From contig NZ_CP011492.1 of assembly GCF_001011035.1 (NCBI RefSeq), positions 5,377,001 through 5,441,000 on the forward strand: 64,000 bases of DNA, given 5' to 3'. The position numbers and the translations under genes were made by a program. The notes beneath the pieces are model-generated. The model saw only the letters and a program-made list of their open reading frames with translations, was not told the origin of the DNA and searched no databases. Source of the DNA: Streptomyces sp. CNQ-509 (lineage in GTDB: Bacteria > Actinomycetota > Actinomycetes > Streptomycetales > Streptomycetaceae). Below are positions 8,921-17,006 of the stretch, in pieces. Positions within the stretch are counted from its first letter, which is position 1; each line of letters begins with the position of its first letter.

Positions 8921-10030
8921 CTACAGCCAGCCGTTGCGGCGGAAGCCGCGGTGCATCGCCAGGCAGATGCCGAGGATGAGGGTGAGCACCATAGGATAGC
9001 CGAACTCCCACGTGGTCTCGGGCATGTGGTCGAAGTTCATGCCGTAGATCCCGGCGATCATCGTGGGCACCGCGAAGATCGCCGCCCAGGACGTGATCTT
9101 CCGCATGTCCTCGTTCTGCGCCACCGTGGCCTGGGCCAGATTGGCCTGGAGGATGGAGTTGAGCAGCTCGTCGAAGTTGACCACCTGCTCGTGCACGCGC
9201 GCCACGTGGTCCGCGACGTCCCGGAAGTACTTCTGGATCTCCGGGTCGACGAACCGCATCGGCCGCTCCGACAGCAACTGCATCGGCCGCAGCAGCGGCG
9301 CCACCGCCCGCTTGAACTCCAGTACCTCGCGCTTGAGCTGGTACACCCGCCCGGCATCGCTGCCGCGCCCGCTGCGGCCGTCGCTCGGCGAGAAGACGTC
9401 GATCTCGACCTCGTCGATGTCCTCCTGGACCGCGTCGGCGACGACGAGGTAACTGTCGACGATCTGGTCGGCGATGGCGTGCAGCACCGCGGACGGGCCG
9501 GTCGCCAGCAGCTCCTGGTCCTGCTCCAGGCGGGCGCGCAGCGCGCGCAGCGAGCCCTGGCCGCCGTGCCGGACGGTGATGATGAAGTCCTGGCCGGTGA
9601 AGCACATCACCTCGCCGGTCTCCACCACCTCGCTGGAGGCGGTGAGTTCGGCGTGCTCCACGTAGTGGAGGGTCTTGAAGACGGTGAAGAGCGAGTCCTC
9701 GTACGGCTCCAGCTTCGGCCGCTGGTGCGCGTCGATCGCGTCCTCGACGGCCAGCGGGTGCAGCCCGAACTCCTGGGCGATGCCGGCGAACTCGCGCTCC
9801 GTCGGCTCGTGCAGCCCGATCCAGGCGAAGCCGCCCCCGGTGCGCACCCGGCGCATCGCCTGGGCGGGGGAGAGCCGTTCGCTGATGCGCCGGCCGCCGC
9901 GGTACACGGCGCAGTCGACGACGGCGCTGACGGTGGCCGGGTCGCGGGTGGGGTCGTAGCCGTGGGCGGACTGGCCCGGGCGCTTGAGGGCGGGACGGAC
10001 GACGGCTCGCAGGTCACGGATCATCGACAT
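8921..10030 (-). CDS. corA: CorA-family magnesium/cobalt channel
   Basis: Divalent cation channel of the CorA family, 369 aa. A large N-terminal cytoplasmic domain includes the family-typical HPLAVEDAIDAHQRPKLEPY. A long helical stalk and two C-terminal membrane helices follow, with the signature Y329-G-M-N332 at the pore entrance. The short basic C-terminus (RRNGWL) is typical. ATG 10030 follows AAGGAG. The gene has an unusually long upstream region of about 480 nt with no gene. Mg(II) is the likely main substrate; Co(II) transport cannot be judged from sequence. Confidence 0.93.
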   Translation of the reverse strand: MSMIRDLRAVVRPALKRPGQSAHGYDPTRDPATVSAVVDCAVYRGGRRISERLSPAQAMRRVRTGGGFAWIGLHEPTEREFAGIAQEFGLHPLAVEDAIDAHQRPKLEPYEDSLFTVFKTLHYVEHAELTASSEVVETGEVMCFTGQDFIITVRHGGQGSLRALRARLEQDQELLATGPSAVLHAIADQIVDSYLVVADAVQEDIDEVEIDVFSPSDGRSGRGSDAGRVYQLKREVLEFKRAVAPLLRPMQLLSERPMRFVDPEIQKYFRDVADHVARVHEQVVNFDELLNSILQANLAQATVAQNEDMRKITSWAAIFAVPTMIAGIYGMNFDHMPETTWEFGYPMVLTLILGICLAMHRGFRRNGWL

Positions 10031-10476
10031 GGGCGAACTCCTTCACGCTCCTGCCGGGCACGGGCCAACGCTGCCGGGAATGGGGATCTACGCAGAGGTA
10101 CACCCACAAAGCGGGCACCGCTGAGCGCGCCGGCGGCACGTCAGTGGATGACGACGGAAATGTGCGTGCTCAGCCGCGAGGCGCCGAACGGCGGGGCCGG
10201 GAGTCGACCTGGAGATCCCCGCATCGTCGCGGGGGAGAACAGGCGAAGGTCAGCGAGCGCCGGGCCGGGCGGGAGAGCTGTCGGTACTGCAAGGTCGGCT
10301 GGGATCCACCGCAGTCCCCACCTCCTCCGGCCGGGCCCTGTCGAAGGGCGTGCGTGTCGAAGCCGTTCGCGTGCAGCTCATGTGCCTGAGCGTCGGGGTC
10401 GTGCCTGCGCCGTACGTACGACGCGCATCAAGCCGACACGCAAGGTTAGCAGCCGCCGGTGAACCAGCCGCCCGCG
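10031..10476. other. long gene-free region upstream of corA
   Basis: About 450 nt separate the divergent corA and SUFU-domain genes. No credible reading frame is present: local open frames have poor codon structure. The minus strand could carry a long corA leader. It contains a 6-bp hairpin, CCCCGC/GCGGGG, at about 10217-10234. I could not match it to the M-box or ydaO riboswitch consensus. Confidence 0.5.
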
Positions 10477-10503
10477 TTGACGCTTCCCCGGCGCCCGTAG
10501 GCT
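10477..10503 (+). promoter_or_regulatory. probable HrdB-type promoter of the SUFU-domain gene
   Basis: TTGACG at 10477-10482 and TAGGCT at 10498-10503 are 15 nt apart. The -10 box ends 6 nt before the ATG, which would give a leaderless transcript. Confidence 0.5.
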
Positions 10504-10509
10504 GAGGCA

Positions 10510-11118
10510 ATGGCGTACGACGACGTGCTCGCGCAGGTGGAACGGCGGCTGACCGGGGCGTTCGGCGAGCCCGACGCGCGGGCGTCGGTGACCTTCGTCG
10601 GCACCGACCGCATCGAGGTGGCGCGTTTCACGTCGGCCACCGCCGGGGGCGAGCCGCTGCTGCGCTACGCCACCCTCGGCATGTCCGCGCAGCCCATGAC
10701 CGACCCCGCGCAGGCGCTGGCCGACCCGCTGCGCGGCCCGCGCGCCGAACTGCTGCTGACCGTCAGGGCCGGCCTCGCCGACACCGACAAGGTGCTGCGC
10801 CCGCTCGCCGTGCTCGCTGCGTCGCCCCAGGTGGAGGGCGTCGTCGTGGCGCCGGGGGCGTCGCTGGAGGTGGGCGGGCCGCTGTGGCCCGGCGCGCCGT
10901 TCCGCGCGGTGCTGGTCGCGGAGCCGGGCGGGCTCGTCGACGACGTGGTGCTGCCGGAGCCGCGGGAGCCGGTGCGGTTCCTGCCGCTGCTGCCGATGAC
11001 GCCGAACGAGGCCGCGTGGAAGCGGGTGCACGGCGCGGCGGCGCTCAGCGAGCGCTGGCTCGCGGCGGGCACGGACCTGCGGGACCCGCTGCGGCGCGGG
11101 GTGGAGCTGGGCGCGTAG
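10510..11118 (+). CDS. suppressor-of-fused (SUFU)-like domain protein
   Basis: A 202-aa soluble protein that fits the bacterial SUFU-domain family. Visible features are an N-terminal amphipathic helix (YDDVLAQVERRL), YATLGMSAQPM, RAELLLTVR, and a C-terminal FLPLLPMTPNEAAWKRVHGAAAL segment. Bacterial SUFU proteins are sometimes linked to immunity or nuclease-domain proteins, but nothing of that kind is nearby, so no role is assigned. ATG 10510 has no ribosome site and lies just after a -10 box, consistent with a leaderless mRNA. It is transcribed away from corA. Confidence 0.82.
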   Translation: MAYDDVLAQVERRLTGAFGEPDARASVTFVGTDRIEVARFTSATAGGEPLLRYATLGMSAQPMTDPAQALADPLRGPRAELLLTVRAGLADTDKVLRPLAVLAASPQVEGVVVAPGASLEVGGPLWPGAPFRAVLVAEPGGLVDDVVLPEPREPVRFLPLLPMTPNEAAWKRVHGAAALSERWLAAGTDLRDPLRRGVELGA

Positions 11119-11248
11119 ACCCGCCCCCCGGCGCACGCCGTACGGGGACGGGGCGGCCGCCCGCCCGCGCGCCGGGCGGCAGCGCGGGCGGCCCCGGACG
11201 GGTGATCGTCCTTGACGGCGCGGCGGCCGGAGAGGACCGTAAGTTCCT

Positions 11249-11884
11249 ATGAGGGGCGAACCCAGTTGCCCGAAGTGCGGCGGGCGGGTCCGGGCGCCCG
11301 GTCTCTTCACCGATTCCTGGCAGTGCGAGCGGCACGGACCCGTGCAGCCGCTGCAGCCCGTCATACCGCCCAGCGTCGAGGCGCTCGGGGTGGTGGTGCA
11401 CCGGGCCCAGGTGCCGGTGTGGATGCCGTGGCCGCTGCCCCTGGGCTGGCTGTTCACCGGCGTCGCCAACGCGGGCGACGACCGCAGCGGCGGCCGGGCC
11501 ACCGCCGTCGCCTGCTCCGGACCCGGGCCGCTCGGCGGCCCCGGCGAACTGGTCCTCGTCGCCGAGGAGCTGGGCGTCGGCCTCGGCGCGCGCTTCGCCG
11601 GCGTGCAGGGGCCCGACCCCGGGCCGGGGATGTGCACCGACAAGCCGCCGGACGCCAAGGTCATCGCCGCGGGCCGGCCCACCCCGCTCTGGCACGTCGG
11701 CGGCGTGCCGGCGGACCGGGCCGTCTTCGCCGGGGAGGCGCGCGGCCTGTGGCTGTGGGCGGTGGTCTGGCCGGAGCAGTCGGGGCTGCTGCTCTACGAC
11801 GAGCTGGTACTCACCGACCTGCGCGACGCCGGCGCCGAGATCGAGCTGCTGCCCTGCGGGGCCCTGTCGCCGCGGCTCCTGTAG
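11249..11884 (+). CDS. zinc-ribbon protein of unknown function (DUF6758-like)
   Basis: A 211-aa protein starting with a Cys pair, CPKCGGR, and a later Cys in WQCERHGP, which suggests a small zinc ribbon at the N-terminus. The rest has a hydrophobic VPVWMPWPLPLGWLFTGVAN stretch and a C-terminal half rich in W, L and E. I believe it belongs to a streptomycete-conserved family (DUF6758) but cannot verify the number. TAAGTT at 11240-11245 sits just before ATG 11249 without a clear ribosome site. It is followed by the PHP-domain gene in the same direction, with its own promoter-like sequence. Confidence 0.75.
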   Translation: MRGEPSCPKCGGRVRAPGLFTDSWQCERHGPVQPLQPVIPPSVEALGVVVHRAQVPVWMPWPLPLGWLFTGVANAGDDRSGGRATAVACSGPGPLGGPGELVLVAEELGVGLGARFAGVQGPDPGPGMCTDKPPDAKVIAAGRPTPLWHVGGVPADRAVFAGEARGLWLWAVVWPEQSGLLLYDELVLTDLRDAGAEIELLPCGALSPRLL

Positions 11885-11923
11885 CGCCGCGCGGCGGGCG
11901 TCCGCGAAGCCGCACCTTCTCGG

Positions 11924-11950
11924 TTGGACAGCCGCCCGGGACCGTAAGCT
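11924..11950 (+). promoter_or_regulatory. candidate promoter of the PHP-domain gene
   Basis: TTGGAC (11924-11929) and TAAGCT (11945-11950) are 15 nt apart, 43 nt before the GTG start. Confidence 0.35.
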
Positions 11951-11992
11951 GGGTGCCTTCCAGCGACCCCGAGCCCGTGCGAGGTACCGTCC

Positions 11993-12838
11993 GTGCGCAT
12001 CGACCTGCATACCCACTCCGCCGATTCGGACGGTACGGACACCCCCGCAGACCTGGTGCGCAAGGCGGCGGCCGAGGGCCTGGACGTCGTCGCGCTCACC
12101 GACCACGACGGCGTCGGCGGCCACGCCGAGGCGATCGAGGCGCTGCCCCCCGGGCTGACCCTCGTCCCCGGCATGGAGCTGTCGTGCGACCTCGACGGCA
12201 TCAGCCTGCACATGCTCGCGTACCTCTTCGACCCCGAGGAGCCGGAGCTGACCCGCGAGCGCGACGCCGTGCGCAACGACCGGGTGCGCCGGGCCCGGCT
12301 CATGACCGAGCGGCTGATCGAGCTGGGCGTGCCGATCACCTGGCAGCGCGTCCAGGAGATCGCCGGCGAGGGCGCCATCGCCCGGCCGCACGTGGCCAGC
12401 GCGATGATCGAGGCCGGCGTCGTCGACTCGGTGCAGGACGCGTTCACCGACGAGTGGATCGGCTCCGGCGGCCGGGCGTACGTGGAGAAGCACGAGCTGG
12501 ACCCCTTCGACGCCATCCGGCTGATCAAGGGCGCCGGCGGCGTCACGGTCTTCGCGCACCCGCTGGCGGTCAAGCGCGGCGTGTGCCTGCCGGAGAGCGC
12601 GGTCGCGGAGCTGGCCGCGGCCGGCCTCGACGGCATCGAGGTGGACCACATGGACCACGACGAGGAGACCCGCGCCAGGCTCCGCGGCACGGCCGCCGAC
12701 CTGGGCCTGCTCGCCACCGGCTCCAGCGACTACCACGGCGCGCGCAAGACCTGCCGCCTGGGCGAGTTCACGACGGCCCCGGAGGTCTACGAGCAGATCG
12801 TGGACCGCGCCACGGGCGCGACCCCGGTCAAGGGCTGA
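11993..12838 (+). CDS. PHP-domain phosphoesterase (TrpH/YciV-like)
   Basis: A 281-aa metal-dependent phosphoesterase of the PHP superfamily. Metal-binding motifs are in order: DLHTHS (H6, H8), a TDHDG motif near residues 37-41, PGMELSCDL near 59-67, RPHVASAM, a central FAHPLAVK, DHMDHD, and the C-terminal SSDYHGARK. This set matches the single-domain RNase AM/YciV group, which acts on 3',5'-bisphosphonucleotides or 5' ends of short RNA. That activity is known for E. coli homologues and inferred here. GTG 11993 is the start that leaves DLHTHS near the N-terminus. Confidence 0.9.
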   Translation: MRIDLHTHSADSDGTDTPADLVRKAAAEGLDVVALTDHDGVGGHAEAIEALPPGLTLVPGMELSCDLDGISLHMLAYLFDPEEPELTRERDAVRNDRVRRARLMTERLIELGVPITWQRVQEIAGEGAIARPHVASAMIEAGVVDSVQDAFTDEWIGSGGRAYVEKHELDPFDAIRLIKGAGGVTVFAHPLAVKRGVCLPESAVAELAAAGLDGIEVDHMDHDEETRARLRGTAADLGLLATGSSDYHGARKTCRLGEFTTAPEVYEQIVDRATGATPVKG

Positions 12839-12860
12839 CCCCACGCCGGGGCGTTGAGGG

Positions 12861-12886
12861 CGGCGGGCAGGCGACGCTGCCCGCCG
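12861..12886 (+). terminator. hairpin terminator after the PHP gene
   Basis: CGGCGGGCAG (12861-12870) pairs with CTGCCCGCCG (12877-12886) around a 6-nt loop. Confidence 0.55.
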
Positions 12887-12922
12887 GGGCCCGTTTCGTA
12901 CGGGACGCCTTAAGCTCCTGGC

Positions 12923-13528
12923 GTGTTCGATCTCGCCCTCTTCGGCTCGGTCTTCGTCACGCTGTTCGTGATCATGGACCCGCCCGGCACCACCCCGATC
13001 TTTCTCGCGCTCACCTCGGGCCGTCCGCTCAAGCTCCAGCGCAAGATGGCCATGCAAGCGGCGGCCGTCGCCTTCGGGGTGATCGCGGTGTTCGCCTTCG
13101 GCGGCCAGCAGATCCTCGACTACCTGCACGTCTCCGTACCGGCGCTGATGGTCGCGGGCGGCCTGCTGCTCCTGCTGATCTCCCTCGACCTGCTCACCGG
13201 CAAGGCCGAGGAGCCCACCCAGACCAAGGACGTCAACGCCGCCCTCGTACCGCTGGGCATGCCGCTGCTCGCCGGGCCCGGGGCGATCGTGACCGTCATC
13301 CTGGCGGTGCAGGACGCGCACGGGGTGCGCCAGGAACTGGCGGTGTGGGCGGCGATCGTCGCGATCCACCTCGTGCTGTGGGTGACGATGCGCTATTCGA
13401 TGCTGATCATCCGGGTCATCAAGGAGGGCGGCGTGGTGCTGGTCTCGCGGCTGGCCGGAATGCTGCTGGCGACGATCGCGGTGCAGCAGATCGCCAACGG
13501 CGTCACGGAGTTCATCCAGCAGGCGTGA
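12923..13528 (+). CDS. MarC-family integral membrane protein
   Basis: A 201-aa polytopic membrane protein with about six helices, no signal peptide, and the family-typical MDPPGTTPIFLALT near the N-terminus. GLLLLLISLDLLTG and MPLLAGPGAIVTVI also fit. The MarC family was once linked to multiple antibiotic resistance in E. coli, but that was not upheld and the function is unknown. GTG 12923 is preceded by TTAAGCT about 6-12 nt upstream and no ribosome site, suggesting a leaderless mRNA. It converges on soxR. Confidence 0.9.
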   Translation: MFDLALFGSVFVTLFVIMDPPGTTPIFLALTSGRPLKLQRKMAMQAAAVAFGVIAVFAFGGQQILDYLHVSVPALMVAGGLLLLLISLDLLTGKAEEPTQTKDVNAALVPLGMPLLAGPGAIVTVILAVQDAHGVRQELAVWAAIVAIHLVLWVTMRYSMLIIRVIKEGGVVLVSRLAGMLLATIAVQQIANGVTEFIQQA

Positions 13529-13544
13529 GGGGCGTACCGCGCCG

Positions 13545-14000
13545 TCACACCCCGAGGCCGCGGGCGCCGGGGCCGCGTTCGCCGAGGCGGTCGTCGGTGT
13601 TGGCCAGGGCGCACTTGTCGAGCGACAGGCAGCCGCAGCCGATGCACTCGGTGAGGTTGTCGCGCAGCCGCTCCAGCCGGCGGATATGGGTGTTGAGGTC
13701 CTCGCGCCAGCCCTCCGACAACTGCGCCCAGTCGGCGCGGGTCGGCGTACGGCCCTCGGGCAGCACCGCGAGCGCCTCGCGGATCGCCGCCAGCGGGATC
13801 CCCACGCGCTGCGAGGCGCGGATGAACGCGACCCTGCGCAGGGTGTCACGGGAGAAGCGGCGCTGGTTGCCGGTGGTGCGGCGGCTGCTGATCAGACCCT
13901 GGCGCTCGTAGAAGCGCAGCGCGGACCGGGGGACTCCGCTCCGGTCGGACAGCTCGCCGATGGTGGCTTCCTTGGCCCGCGGGGAGAGGTGGTGCGTCAT
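13545..14000 (-). CDS. soxR: redox-sensing MerR-family regulator SoxR
   Basis: A 151-aa transcription activator with a [2Fe-2S] sensor that responds to redox-active compounds. The N-terminal MerR helix-turn-helix reads IGELSDRSGVPRSALRFYERQGLI. The four cluster ligands are all present as C119, C122, C124 and C130, the same numbering as E. coli SoxR. In streptomycetes SoxR controls a small set of genes triggered by endogenous redox-active antibiotics. An operator-like palindrome lies 19-38 nt upstream of its own ATG. The alpha/beta hydrolase gene upstream runs in the same direction, so the operator most directly points to autoregulation. Confidence 0.95.
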   Translation of the reverse strand: MTHHLSPRAKEATIGELSDRSGVPRSALRFYERQGLISSRRTTGNQRRFSRDTLRRVAFIRASQRVGIPLAAIREALAVLPEGRTPTRADWAQLSEGWREDLNTHIRRLERLRDNLTECIGCGCLSLDKCALANTDDRLGERGPGARGLGV

Positions 14001-14007
14001 GTCCGCC

Positions 14008-14038
14008 AGCGTAACTCGACCTCAACCACGGTTGAGGT
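14008..14038 (-). promoter_or_regulatory. SoxR operator and soxR promoter
   Basis: Positions 14019-14038 form a 20-bp palindrome, ACCTCAACC-AC-GGTTGAGGT, matching the known SoxR box CCTCAA...TTGAGG. On the minus strand a TACGCT -10 box (14008-14013) follows directly, 7 nt before the soxR ATG. This is the usual MerR arrangement, with the operator filling the spacer. Confidence 0.82.
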
Positions 14039-14049
14039 TCTCTGCGCCA

Positions 14050-14910
14050 CTACCGGTCGGCCGACCAGAACGCGGCGAGCGCGGCGGCGGTCTCGGCCGG
14101 GCGGTCGACGTTGGGGGAGTGGTCGGCGCCGTCGACGACGGTGCGGTGGGCCCGCAGCCGCTTCGCCATGTCGTCCATCTGCGCCACGGGCCACACGTAG
14201 TCGGACGTGCCGGTGAGCACGTGCACGGACAGCGGCAGGGCGGCCAGCTCCGCGGTCCTGTCGGGCTCCTCGCACAGTTGCCTGGCGGTGGCCCTGAGCT
14301 GGGCGGGGCTGGTGCCGAGCCAGCGGCGGTGCAGGAAGTCGTTCACGTCGGCGGGAGTGCGGGCGTCGGCGGCCTCGGGCGGGTCGAAGGCGCGCATGGC
14401 CTGCCAGACGGTCTCCAAGTCGTACGTGGCCAAGGCGTCGCCGAGGAGCTTCGCGCGGGACCGCTGCTCGTCGCAGACGACGCCGGGGCCGCTGCTCATG
14501 AGGGTGAGCGAGGAGAACGCGCCGGGGGCGCGGAGGACGGCGGCGCGGGCGACGTGGCCGCCGTGGGAGTGCCCGAGGAGGTGCGGCGGGGGGCCGTCCG
14601 CCGTCCCCAGCGCGGTGGTGAGGGCGAGGACGTCCTGCGCGAGTTCGTCCTGCGTGTACGCGTCCTCGTCCCCCGGGCCCTCCGTCTCGTACTGCCCGCG
14701 GCCGTCGACGGCGATCACGCGGAAGCCGGCGGCGGCGAGGGGTTCGAGGAGGGCGATGAAGTCCTCCTTGCTGCCGGTGAAGCCGGGCAGCAGGAGGGCG
14801 GTCCCGTGGACGGGCCGCCCGGCCCGCAGTGCGGCGAACGCCCCCCGCGGGGTCTCGACCCGCAGGGCCTCGACCCCACCCGGCAACGCGACGAACGGCG
14901 GCTTGCTCAT
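14050..14910 (-). CDS. alpha/beta-hydrolase
   Basis: A 286-aa cytoplasmic alpha/beta-hydrolase. LLLPGFTGSKEDF is the oxyanion-hole region. VDGRGQYETEGP is the strand-turn after beta 4, and GHSHGG is the nucleophile elbow. A late Asp in GTSDYVWP and His in DGADHSPNVDRP would complete the triad. The substrate is not predictable. The stop lies 50 nt upstream of the soxR ATG on the same strand, so read-through into soxR is possible, though soxR has its own operator. ATG 14910 follows a Gly/Arg-rich stretch without a strong ribosome site. Confidence 0.86.
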   Translation of the reverse strand: MSKPPFVALPGGVEALRVETPRGAFAALRAGRPVHGTALLLPGFTGSKEDFIALLEPLAAAGFRVIAVDGRGQYETEGPGDEDAYTQDELAQDVLALTTALGTADGPPPHLLGHSHGGHVARAAVLRAPGAFSSLTLMSSGPGVVCDEQRSRAKLLGDALATYDLETVWQAMRAFDPPEAADARTPADVNDFLHRRWLGTSPAQLRATARQLCEEPDRTAELAALPLSVHVLTGTSDYVWPVAQMDDMAKRLRAHRTVVDGADHSPNVDRPAETAAALAAFWSADR

Positions 14911-15023
14911 CCCCCGACCCTAGCCGCGCCCGGACCCACGATGCTCCGCGGGGGCGCGGGGGGAGCGGCACCGATGCGGCCCGGCCGGCCGCGGCGCACC
15001 CCCCCCCGTGCGCGCGCAAGCCG

Positions 15024-15063
15024 CGGGCCCGGGGCGTACGTCGTGACGTACGCCCCGGGCCCG
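15024..15063. terminator. perfect 19-bp palindromic terminator after the DEAD-box gene
   Basis: Bases 15024-15042 are the exact reverse complement of 15045-15063, separated by GT. It lies 13 nt beyond the helicase stop on the minus strand. Confidence 0.75.
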
Positions 15064-15075
15064 AAAAGGGTGCTG

Positions 15076-16722
15076 CTACTCCGCCGCCGGCGTGCCCGCG
15101 TTGCCGCTGCGGGTGCGGCGACGGCGGCGGCGCGGCTTGCGGGGTGCGGCGTCCGCCGCGTCCGCACCCGCGCTCACCGTCTGCTCCGGCGCGGTCTCCT
15201 GCTGCCCGGCGGCGCCCTCGGCGGCCTCCGCCGCCACCGGGCGGCCGCTGCGCGTGCGGCGGCGCTGCCGCTGCGTGCGGGTCCGCTTCGGGCGCTCCTC
15301 GGTGGCCGACCGGCGCGAGCCCGCGCCGCGGCGGCCGCCGCCCGTCTCGCCCAGGTCCTCCAGTTCCTCGGCGCCGAGTCCCGCGCGGGTGCGCTCGGCG
15401 CGCGGCAGCACGCCCTTCGTCCCCTCCGGGATGCGCAGCGCTTCGAAGAAGTGCGGGGAGGTGGAGTACGTCTCCTCGGGGTTCTCCAGATCCAGCTCCA
15501 GCGCCTTGTTGATCAGGTGCCAGCGCGTGATCTCGTCCCAGTCGACGAACGTGACCGCCGTGCCGGACGCGCCCGCGCGGGCGGTGCGGCCGATGCGATG
15601 CAGGTACGTTTTCTCGTCCTCCGGCGTCTGGTAGTTGATCACGTGCGTGATGCCGGCGACGTCGATGCCGCGCGCCGCCACGTCCGTGCAGACCAGCACG
15701 TCGACCTTGCCGTTGCGGAACGCCCGCAGCGCCTGCTCGCGCGCGCCCTGGCCCAGGTCCCCGTGGACCGAGCCGGCGGCGAACCCGCGCCGGGTCAACT
15801 GCTCCGCGACGTCCGCGCAGGTGCGCTTCGTACGGCAGAAGATCATGGTCAGCCCGCGGCCCTCGGCCTGCAGGATGCGCGCCAGCATCTCCGGCTTGTC
15901 CATCGAGTGCGCCCGGAACGCGTGCTGCTCGACGGCGGCGACGGTCGCGCCCTCGTCGTCGGGCGCGGTGGCGCGGATGTGGGTGGGCTGCGACATGTAG
16001 CGCCGGGCGAGGCCGATGACCTGCCCCGGCATGGTGGCCGAGAACAGCATCGTCTGCCGCTTGGCGGGCAGCTGCTGGATGATCTTCTCGACGTCCGGCA
16101 GGAAGCCGAGGTCCAGCATCTCGTCGGCCTCGTCGAGCACCAGCACCTTGATCTTCGACAGGTCCAGCTTGCGCTGGCCCGCGAGGTCGAGGAGGCGGCC
16201 GGGGGTGCCGACGACGACGTCGACGCCCTTCTTCAGCGCCTCGAGCTGGGGCTCGTACGCCCGGCCGCCGTAGATCGACAGCGCGCGGACGTTACGGACC
16301 TTGCCGGCGGTGAGCAGGTCGTTGGTGACCTGGACGCACAGCTCGCGGGTGGGGACGACGACGAGCGCCTGCGGGGCGTCCGTCAGGGCGCCGGTGTCGG
16401 CGCGACCGTTCTCGACGTCGGCGGGGACGACGACCTTCTCCAGCAGGGGAAGGCCGAAGCCGAGCGTCTTACCGGTACCGGTCTTGGCCTGGCCGATCAC
16501 GTCGGTGCCGGCGAGGGCCACGGGAAGGGTCATCTCCTGGATGGGGAAAGGAGTGGTGATTCCCACGGCCTCCAGGGCCTCAGCAGTCTCGGGGAGGATC
16601 CCCAGGTCTCGAAACGTGGACAGGATGCTTGCCTCTTCTGTCGGTCGCGGCGAGCGGCGGGGGACGGGGGTCGTACCGCGCGGGCGGCGCGGGACCACTT
16701 CTACCGTCACTCGCGCGCTCAA
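15076..16722 (-). CDS. DEAD-box ATP-dependent RNA helicase (RhlE-like)
   Basis: RNA helicase of 548 aa. Motifs in order: Q motif (FPIQEMTLPVALAGTDVIGQ), motif I AKTGTGKT, PTREL, VGTPGRLLDL, motif II DEAD in VLDEADEML, motif III SAT, ARGIDVAGITHVINY and HRIGRTAR. The C-terminus is a long basic, Arg-rich tail likely to bind RNA. The TTG start at 16722 has GGAGGG about 12 nt upstream; an internal start nearer to STFRDLGI cannot be excluded, since the first 35 residues are not conserved sequence. It lies divergent from the ferritin-like gene, as in M. tuberculosis Rv3211/Rv3210c. Confidence 0.92.
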   Translation of the reverse strand: MSARVTVEVVPRRPRGTTPVPRRSPRPTEEASILSTFRDLGILPETAEALEAVGITTPFPIQEMTLPVALAGTDVIGQAKTGTGKTLGFGLPLLEKVVVPADVENGRADTGALTDAPQALVVVPTRELCVQVTNDLLTAGKVRNVRALSIYGGRAYEPQLEALKKGVDVVVGTPGRLLDLAGQRKLDLSKIKVLVLDEADEMLDLGFLPDVEKIIQQLPAKRQTMLFSATMPGQVIGLARRYMSQPTHIRATAPDDEGATVAAVEQHAFRAHSMDKPEMLARILQAEGRGLTMIFCRTKRTCADVAEQLTRRGFAAGSVHGDLGQGAREQALRAFRNGKVDVLVCTDVAARGIDVAGITHVINYQTPEDEKTYLHRIGRTARAGASGTAVTFVDWDEITRWHLINKALELDLENPEETYSTSPHFFEALRIPEGTKGVLPRAERTRAGLGAEELEDLGETGGGRRGAGSRRSATEERPKRTRTQRQRRRTRSGRPVAAEAAEGAAGQQETAPEQTVSAGADAADAAPRKPRRRRRRTRSGNAGTPAAE

Positions 16723-17006
16723 GCCGCGAGAATTCCCTCCGGCGGTGTGCGTACGGCGGGACAGGCCGCACGGGCCCCGCTGAGAGCGGTCGGGGTCGGA
16801 GCCGATCGGGCCACCGACCGGGCATCCTTCAGTACATGCTTCCCACGCGCCTCCGGGCTCACGCCCGCGGCATGGGGAACCCGCCGTGACCGGCGAGTGC
16901 TATACCACTCTACCTAAAATCGTGCAGCCGTGTTGTGCGATGTCTCATAGTCCACGGGCTGACCAGCCTCTTCCCAGGCCCCCGCGGGCCGCTATATTCC
17001 GCTCCT

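Noticed and set aside
10210..10245. A hairpin resembling one type I-E CRISPR repeat (CCCCGC...GCGGGG with similar flanks)
   Set aside because: Only one copy is present, no second repeat lies within a spacer length on either side, and there are no cas genes.
10144..10389. A short plus-strand frame in the corA upstream gap
   Set aside because: It has no ribosome site, an unusual Cys/Arg/Pro composition and no resemblance to known proteins.
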